Below are positions 58,998 through 64,000 of a stretch of 64,000 nucleotides of DNA, in pieces (the stretch's first letter is position 1; each line of letters begins with the position of its first letter). The stretch is from Amphimedon queenslandica. Taxonomy: Eukaryota > Porifera > Demospongiae > Haplosclerida > Niphatidae. The notes under the pieces are model-generated. The model had not been told where the DNA came from, did no database searches, and was given only the letters and a program-made list of their open reading frames with translations. A program made the translations under genes and the position numbers. Location of the stretch: NCBI RefSeq assembly GCF_000090795.2, contig NW_003546248.1, positions 773,096 through 837,095 on the forward strand. The letters are read 5' to 3'.

Positions 58998-60966
58998 ATG
59001 GCTGTGATGAAGATGAATTGCTTTCTGCTGTTTGTAGCTATTCTCTTGTGCATTGAAGTTGCGAATGGTTAGCTCTAGCATATTGATACATTTCAGTTTT
59101 ATACTTATGTAAGTCAAGCGAATGGAGTTGTCCGTCTTAATTTGAATGGAAGTGTAGATCCATCCAACACAGAAGGAGTTATTGAAGTGTATTACAATAA
59201 CAGATGGGGTTCTATTTGCTACTTGGATGTATTTTCAATGTTTTATATGTATGTACCTGATGTAGTGTGCCACCAATTAGGATATACTGGTGGAAACATT
59301 GGCAGCAAGTAAGATAGAGCATTAATAATTTCCAGAGTTCACTTGGACACTGTCTGTGATAATTTTTCAAATTATTATAGTTCAGGTGTTGTCAATACCA
59401 GTCCAGTTTTTGGTTTGGTAGAGTGTTCAGACTCATATCTTACTTTAACGCAATGCTCTTGCAACACTGATTTTTCTCCAAACTGCACTTTTGCTGATAA
59501 TCTTGACATCACTTGCTGTAAGTAGAGCTAACTGTAACTCATTAATTAGGCTGCGTTTACACTACTCCACTCCACTGAATCCAAATAGTTTTTGCTATCA
59601 CTGGTTTTAGGTGTTTACACTAATCCACCAGCTGCGTTTTCATTTGAACTTATCATTCCTTTACAGAAGTATCCGCTTAGGTATTCATTTTCAAATGTCT
59701 CCGGATAAGTATGCCTTTTATAGTGTAAACAAAAGCTGTATCTGTTACAAAAAGTCTCTGTTTTCCAATGAAACCAGAGTAGTGTAAACGCAGCCTAATG
59801 CCTGAGCAGTTACAGTTTACATAATTATGCACAATAGCAGAATACTCACTCCTATTCAGTCATATTGAAAGTGTGTTATCCACCCCTATAGCTTGACATA
59901 CTGTATAGCTAGAAATTTCTGTAGCCCAAATATTTGTAAATTGTCATCAAAATGGCTTTTGCGGATTTTATTTTTGTGAATTCACCAGGCCTTTTAATTT
60001 AAATAGGCCAATAAATTGTGTACCAAAATTTTGAGGATTAAATTTCTGCAATTTTTTCAAATCCGCAAAATTAGCAGAAATTTTGGGCCACAGAAATTTC
60101 TAGCTATACGGTACTTACTGGGATGCCTACTGGTTCAGCCAAAGCAACATGCTACAACAATTGTATGCTAACCACAAAATACATACAACAGCCACAACTA
60201 TTTGGAGTAAACACAGCATTAAAAGTCACATGCATGACTGATAAAGGAGTTTACCCAATAATTTGGCTATTATGATTGCAATTTGTTTTAGATGCTACAA
60301 GAATATGGGATAATCCATACCCTGGAATGGTGAGACTTCAAGGTGGGAATTACACTGGTCAAGGAATAGTACAAGTATACTGTAACAATGAATGGGCTGC
60401 AGTCTGTAATGATGGCGGTCTTATTGAGGATGAAACTGGATGGACTATATGCACTCAACTTGGTTATAATGTTTATGATGTTGGTACAACGAGCTAGTAT
60501 GTTGATAATAGCTTTATAATAGTTTCATTATTATTGTAATACTGGTACCTAGTACTGGCAAAGCATGGTTGGATAATGTGGATTGCAGCTCTGATGATTC
60601 TGACGAAGACCCACCAAGTTGCTTGTCTAAATGTTCTGGAGGTAAATGTCCTTCCAGTACTTTCTCATGCAGTACCGCTCTCACTGTAACTTGTTGTAAG
60701 TCCATTATTACACTCATTATGTACTTTTATCCCTTTCATTAGCTTATGATATTAGATTTGATTCAGGTGGTATCAAAGATGCTTGTAAATGTAAGATTGA
60801 AAATAAACTGAAGTAGCTATTTTTGTTTTTTCTAGTTGCTCATGGTTTAAGTGTTGGTGCTATTGCTGGCATTTTGTCTGGTTGCCTGGTTGGATTTATA
60901 ATTTTAATTATACTTGCAACATTGTGTATTTGCTGCTGTAAAGATGCAGCTCTCCAGCCCCTGTAG
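58998..60966 (+). CDS. SRCR-domain membrane protein, copy A (C-terminal tail frameshifted)
   Basis: Seven exons: 58998-59067, 59119-59308, 59381-59517, 60292-60496, 60553-60695, 60767-60790, 60836-60966; 299 aa. Signal peptide (MNCFLLFVAILLCIEVANG), two SRCR domains (VVRLNLNGS ... IEVYYNNRWGSICY ... VVCHQLGYTGG; MVRLQGGNYTGQG ... VYCNNEWAAVCNDGG ... CTQLGYN) and one TM helix (GFIILIILATLCICC). Compared with copy B, the exon-2 acceptor CAG has become TAA, so an AAG six bases downstream must be used. A 1-nt deletion after the TM replaces the ~30-residue tail by KDAALQPL and a stop. It may be a live receptor with a short tail or an early pseudogene. Two MITEs sit in intron 3. Confidence 0.7.
59546..59795. 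mobile_element. MITE, ~250 bp, terminal inverted repeats TTAGGCTGCGTTTACACTAC
   Basis: Left end TTAGGCTGCGTTTACACTAC and right end GTAGTGTAAACGCAGCC(TAA) are inverted copies over ~22 bp. Comparison with the empty site in SRCR copy B (CATCAATGCCTGAG) fits a 3-bp TAA duplication, as for PIF/Harbinger-type elements. Non-coding; in intron 3 of SRCR copy A. Confidence 0.85.
59899..60113. mobile_element. MITE, 215 bp, TACTGTATAGCTAG inverted repeats
   Basis: Left TACTGTATAGCTAGAAATTT and right (reverse complement) TACCGTATAGCTAGAAATTT extend over ~32 bp (to GCCCAAA). TA flanks. Absent at the homologous place in SRCR copy B. Same terminal signature as the elements at 30336, 36574 and 37756. Confidence 0.85.
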
Positions 60967-61851
60967 AAGGAAGGCCCACAGAGAGAGATAATATCCTGAA
61001 TAGAAGAAATACTGCTACTAATTACTCAAAAGTTTAATAGTAACATTGCTGAGTTTGCTGCTGTCCATTTGTTAAAATGCATGTCTTTCTCCCCTTGTTT
61101 GCTGACTAGTAACTAGTAACTGCATGTACCTAATATGTATTTTTGTTAAAACTCTATTTTTTGATATTATTCCTTGAGTTGCTTGCATTATTATTGCCTT
61201 TTTCAGTTTTCTTAGAATTATTTGTAAGAATGTAGTATGTAAATACATTACTTGTTGTGAGTGGTCATGCAAGAGTATTAACACTGAAATATCATGCTGA
61301 TTAAATCACATCTTTTTCACTTCAAGACTACATTTCAATCATTGCTTAATTTTTAAGTATTAATTTGTACACTTCCATATTCTACTCTTTCCCTCTCTAT
61401 GTCTTTGTCAATCAAATGATAGAACTGATGAAGATTGATCAAAATGTAAGTTTTACACTAAATACTGTAGCACCTTTCAAAGGATTGCATGAAAATTATG
61501 CTCATTAACTTTAAAGCATGAAGCACATGTATCAGGGGTATGAAAATTGTGATGAATTTTTTTAGAAATGGTGCCCATAACTCAAAAAATTTTAGTAAGA
61601 ATTAGCTCAAATTTTCTACACAGCATAAGGACATCAATATGTATCAAAAAATCTAATAAAAATTTGGAGTGATTTTGGAGCCAATTTTTCAGAATTTGAC
61701 ATTTTCTTAAAATGGCCATAACTTGAAAAATTGAAGTCGGAATCAGCTCAAACTTTCTACACAGCATGAGGACATCAATATGTATCAGAAAATGTAATAA
61801 AAATTGGGGGTGATTTCGGAGCCATTTTTTGGAAAATACCATGGGCTAAAG
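60967..61851 (-). repeat. Intergenic spacer with satellite-like cluster 5 (61565-61851)
   Basis: 60967-61036 is the residual tail-coding sequence of SRCR copy A, out of frame. 61037-61560 shows no gene. From 61565 about 1.6 units of the 177-bp repeat run in reverse orientation (GATTTTGGAGCCAATTTTTC, then GATTTCGGAGCCATTTTTTG) and stop exactly where the duplicated F-box/SRCR block begins. Confidence 0.8.
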
Positions 61852-61901
61852 TAACTGCAGAATCATGTGACTTACGTGTGATATTTGACTCCTCCCATTA
61901 G

Positions 61902-62137
61902 GTTTGGAGCGTCCAATCAGGCGAGAGATTATTAACACTAAAATCTCACACTGACGGTGTCACTTGTTTTCAGTTTAATGATCAGGTAAAGTTAATAGCA
62001 TAATTTTAGCATCTGTTATATATCCTAGACTTGCAATGCTACATGTAATGTACTTTATTCTTTCTTTCTTTCTTAAGGTGATTGTGTCTGGTTCTTATGA
62101 CAAAAGTGTGAAACTTTGGGACTTTTCTGTCTGCTAG
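61902..62137 (+). pseudogene. Orphan copy of the last two F-box/WD40 exons
   Basis: 61902-61985 and 62078-62137 are near-identical to exons 15 and 16 (58557-58640, 58756-58815), with splice sites and stop intact (VWSVQSGERLLTLKSHTDGV, SGSYDKSVKLWDFSVC). There is no promoter, F-box or upstream blade, so it is a duplication passenger. Both exons remain open with mainly silent changes, consistent with a recent event. Confidence 0.88.
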
Positions 62138-62292
62138 AACTTTTTATTGCCATTATGTATTTAATATCATCACCATTCATTATCATAGACTCAATTTTTT
62201 ATTCAAAACAATTAAAAAAAATTCATTATGAGTAGGGGGTGCCGCCGCACCCACATGTCGGCGAAAATATTAAAATTAATCTCTCCGTATCT

Positions 62293-63762
62293 ATGGCTAT
62301 GAAGAAGATGAGGTGCTTTCTGCTGTTTGTAGCTCTTCTCTTGAGCATTGAAGTTGTTAATGGTTAGCTCTAGCATATTGATACATTCCAGATTCATACT
62401 TATGCAGGTCAAGCGAATGGAGTTGTCCGTCTTAATTTGAATGGAAGTGTAGATCCATCCAACACAGAAGGAGTTATTGAAGTGTACTACAATAACAAAT
62501 GGGGTTCTATTTGTTATTTAAAAGATTTTATATTGTCATTTACGTATGAGTATGTACCTGATGTAGTGTGCCATCAATTGGGATATACTGGTGGAAACAT
62601 TGGCAGCAAGTAAGGCTGAGCACTAATAATGTACACACTGTCTGTATTTCCAATCTATATTGTAGTTCAGAGGTTGTCAATACCAGTCCAGTTTTTAGTT
62701 TGGTAGCTTGTCAAGACTCATATCTTACTATAATGCAATGTGCTTGCCACACTGGAATTCCTTCAAACTGCACTTATGATATGAATCTTGATATCACTTG
62801 CTGTAAGTATAACTAACTGTTACTCCATCAATGCCTGAGAACTTACAGTTTACACATGCACAGTAGCAGAATACTCACTCCCTATTCAGCTATATTAAAA
62901 GTATACTATCCACCCCTATATAGCCTTGACACATGATGCCTACAAGTTTATTTAAAAGTCACATGCATGATTAATAAAGTTTTACCCAATAATTTAGCTA
63001 TTGTGATTAGAATGTGCTGTTTTAGATACTACAAGAATATGGGATAATCCATACCCTGGAATGGTGAGACTTCAAGGTGGGGATTACACTGGTCAAGGAA
63101 TAGTACAAGTATATTGCAACAATGAATGGGCTGCAGTCTGTAATGATGGTGATATTGAGGTGGAAACTGGATGGACTGTATGCACTCAACTTGGTTATAA
63201 TTTTTTTAGTGTTGATGTAACGAACTAGTAAGTTGATAATAGCTTTATAATAGTTTTATTAGTTACCATCATAATACCTAGTACTGGCAAAGCATGGTTG
63301 AATAATGTGGATTGCAGCATCGATGATGGTGTGCCAGGTTGTTTGTCTAAATGTTCTGGAGGTAAATGTCCTTCCAGTACTTTCTCATGCAGTACTGCTC
63401 TCAATGTAACTTGTGGTAAGTTCATTATTATAAAAACACTCCTTTATGTATTTTTATTCATTTTATTAGCACATGGTATTACATTTTATCCAGGTGGTAT
63501 CAAAGATGCCTGTAAATGTAAGATTGAAAATAAAATTGAAGTTGCTAGTTTTGTTTTTTTAGTTGCTCATGGTTTAAGTGGTGGTGCTATTGCTGGCATT
63601 GCAGTGTCTGGTTGTCTGGTTGGATTTATAATTGGATTTATAATATTGTGTATTTGCTGCTGTAAACGACGCAGCTCCTCAGCTCCTGTTCAAGGAAGGT
63701 CTACAGAGAGAGATAATATCTTGAATAGAAGAAATACTGCTATTAATTACTCAAAAGTTTAA
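62293..63762 (+). CDS. SRCR-domain membrane protein, copy B (intact)
   Basis: Seven exons: 62293-62362, 62408-62609, 62666-62802, 63026-63227, 63282-63415, 63494-63517, 63563-63762; 322 aa. Signal peptide MRCFLLFVALLLSIEVVNG, two SRCR domains as in copy A, a Cys-rich end of the second (CLSKCSGGKCPSSTFSCST), TM (GAIAGIAVSGCLVGFIIGFI), then a basic, Ser/Arg tail (CKRRSSSAPVQGRS) ending NTAINYSKV. SRCR receptors in animals bind microbial or self ligands; sponges have expanded SRCR repertoires, so a recognition role is plausible but unproven. The C-terminal SKV could be a PDZ ligand. Exon 6 can be read through into exon 7 in frame, so intron 6 may be optional. Confidence 0.85.
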
Positions 63763-63839
63763 TAGTAAAATTGCTGAAATTGCTGCTTGTAATGTATTGT
63801 TATTATTATTATTATCATCATTTATTATCATCATTTATT

Positions 63840-64000
63840 ATCATTGTATTGTTATTGTAATGTGGTGCATGTTATTGTAAAACATCACATTGGCGACGAG
63901 GGTGGGATGGCACTCACATTTGGCCAGATCACAGAATTCCAGGAGAGACTGGTTTAGAACATCTTCAGAACTTAGAGGAGATGCTTAGGAGACTGAAAGA
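63840..64000 (+). mobile_element. Possible 5' end of an LTR retroelement (runs off the right edge)
   Basis: After a stretch ending TGTAAAACATCACAT comes TGGCGACGAGGGTGGGA, which has the look of a tRNA primer-binding site (begins TGG, complementary to a tRNA CCA end), followed at once by ATGGCACTCACATTTGG. This is the layout of the LTR/PBS/gag junction of Ty3-type elements. The short frame after that ATG stops at TAG in view, so if real it is decayed or the true start lies further on. Only the edge is visible. Confidence 0.3.

Noticed and set aside
61582-61842. 86-aa minus-strand ORF in the satellite cluster
   Set aside because: Formed by repeat units; treated as a repeat property (see finding), not a gene.

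Overview
The window is animal genomic DNA, most likely from a sponge (demosponge, Amphimedon-like). This is an inference from compact genes with short GT-AG introns, clearly metazoan families (Ig/FN3 receptor, SRCR receptors, Rap1, DH-PH RhoGEF, F-box/WD40, SCOC) and an AT-rich, satellite- and MITE-littered non-coding fraction. I see no bacterial operon, CRISPR array, rRNA or tRNA. Exon models were built by hand from splice sites and reading-phase continuity. The coordinates of each CDS entry run from start to stop codon and include introns; exons are listed in the evidence.

Layout: (1) 1-3299, minus: PH-domain, proline-rich scaffold protein, running off the left edge. (2) 3611-11672, plus: 14-exon receptor with six Ig and three FN3 domains, one TM segment and a tail carrying an ITIM-like motif. 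(3) 11821-14791, minus: protein with a C-terminal MYND zinc finger. (4) 15318-21701, plus: delta-1-pyrroline-5-carboxylate synthase (proline/ornithine synthesis). (5) 22111-26820, minus: DH-PH RhoGEF. (6) 27321-31132, plus: PARP2-like enzyme with an N-terminal SAP domain. (7) 31265-31736, minus: tentative 85-aa protein. (8) 31916-34794, minus: two intronless secreted arylsulfatases in tandem, the second broken by a 10-N assembly gap. (9) 35131-36967, plus: ATP23 metalloprotease. (10) 37175-42073: tandem duplication of an unrecognised two-TM glycoprotein gene, with a small minus-strand gene (41476-42073) and a decayed fragment of it. (11) 42569-46336, plus: intronless 1255-aa beta-helix/polytopic membrane protein. 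(12) 46454-49160, plus: ubiquitin-like-domain protein. (13) 49283-49745, minus: SCOC with an internal coiled-coil duplication. (14) 50090-53251, minus: Rap1 and a divergent Rap paralogue in tandem. (15) 53545-58815, plus: F-box/WD40 protein. (16) 58998-63762, plus: two SRCR receptor genes produced by a segmental duplication that also copied the last two WD40 exons. (17) the right edge holds what looks like the start of an LTR retroelement.

How it fits together: the genes are mostly unrelated neighbours (metabolism, DNA repair, mitochondrial assembly, small-GTPase signalling, cell-surface receptors). Recurrent themes are head-to-head pairs separated by about 300-530 bp, recent local duplications (sulfatases, two-TM proteins, Rap, SRCR/F-box tail), a roughly 177-bp satellite-like repeat in three introns, one intergenic cluster and one intron of a third gene type (five clusters in all), and short inverted-repeat transposons with TAC(C/T)(G/A)TA ends. 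The most novel-looking content is the two-TM gene pair, the intronless beta-helix receptor-like protein and the decaying versus intact SRCR copies.
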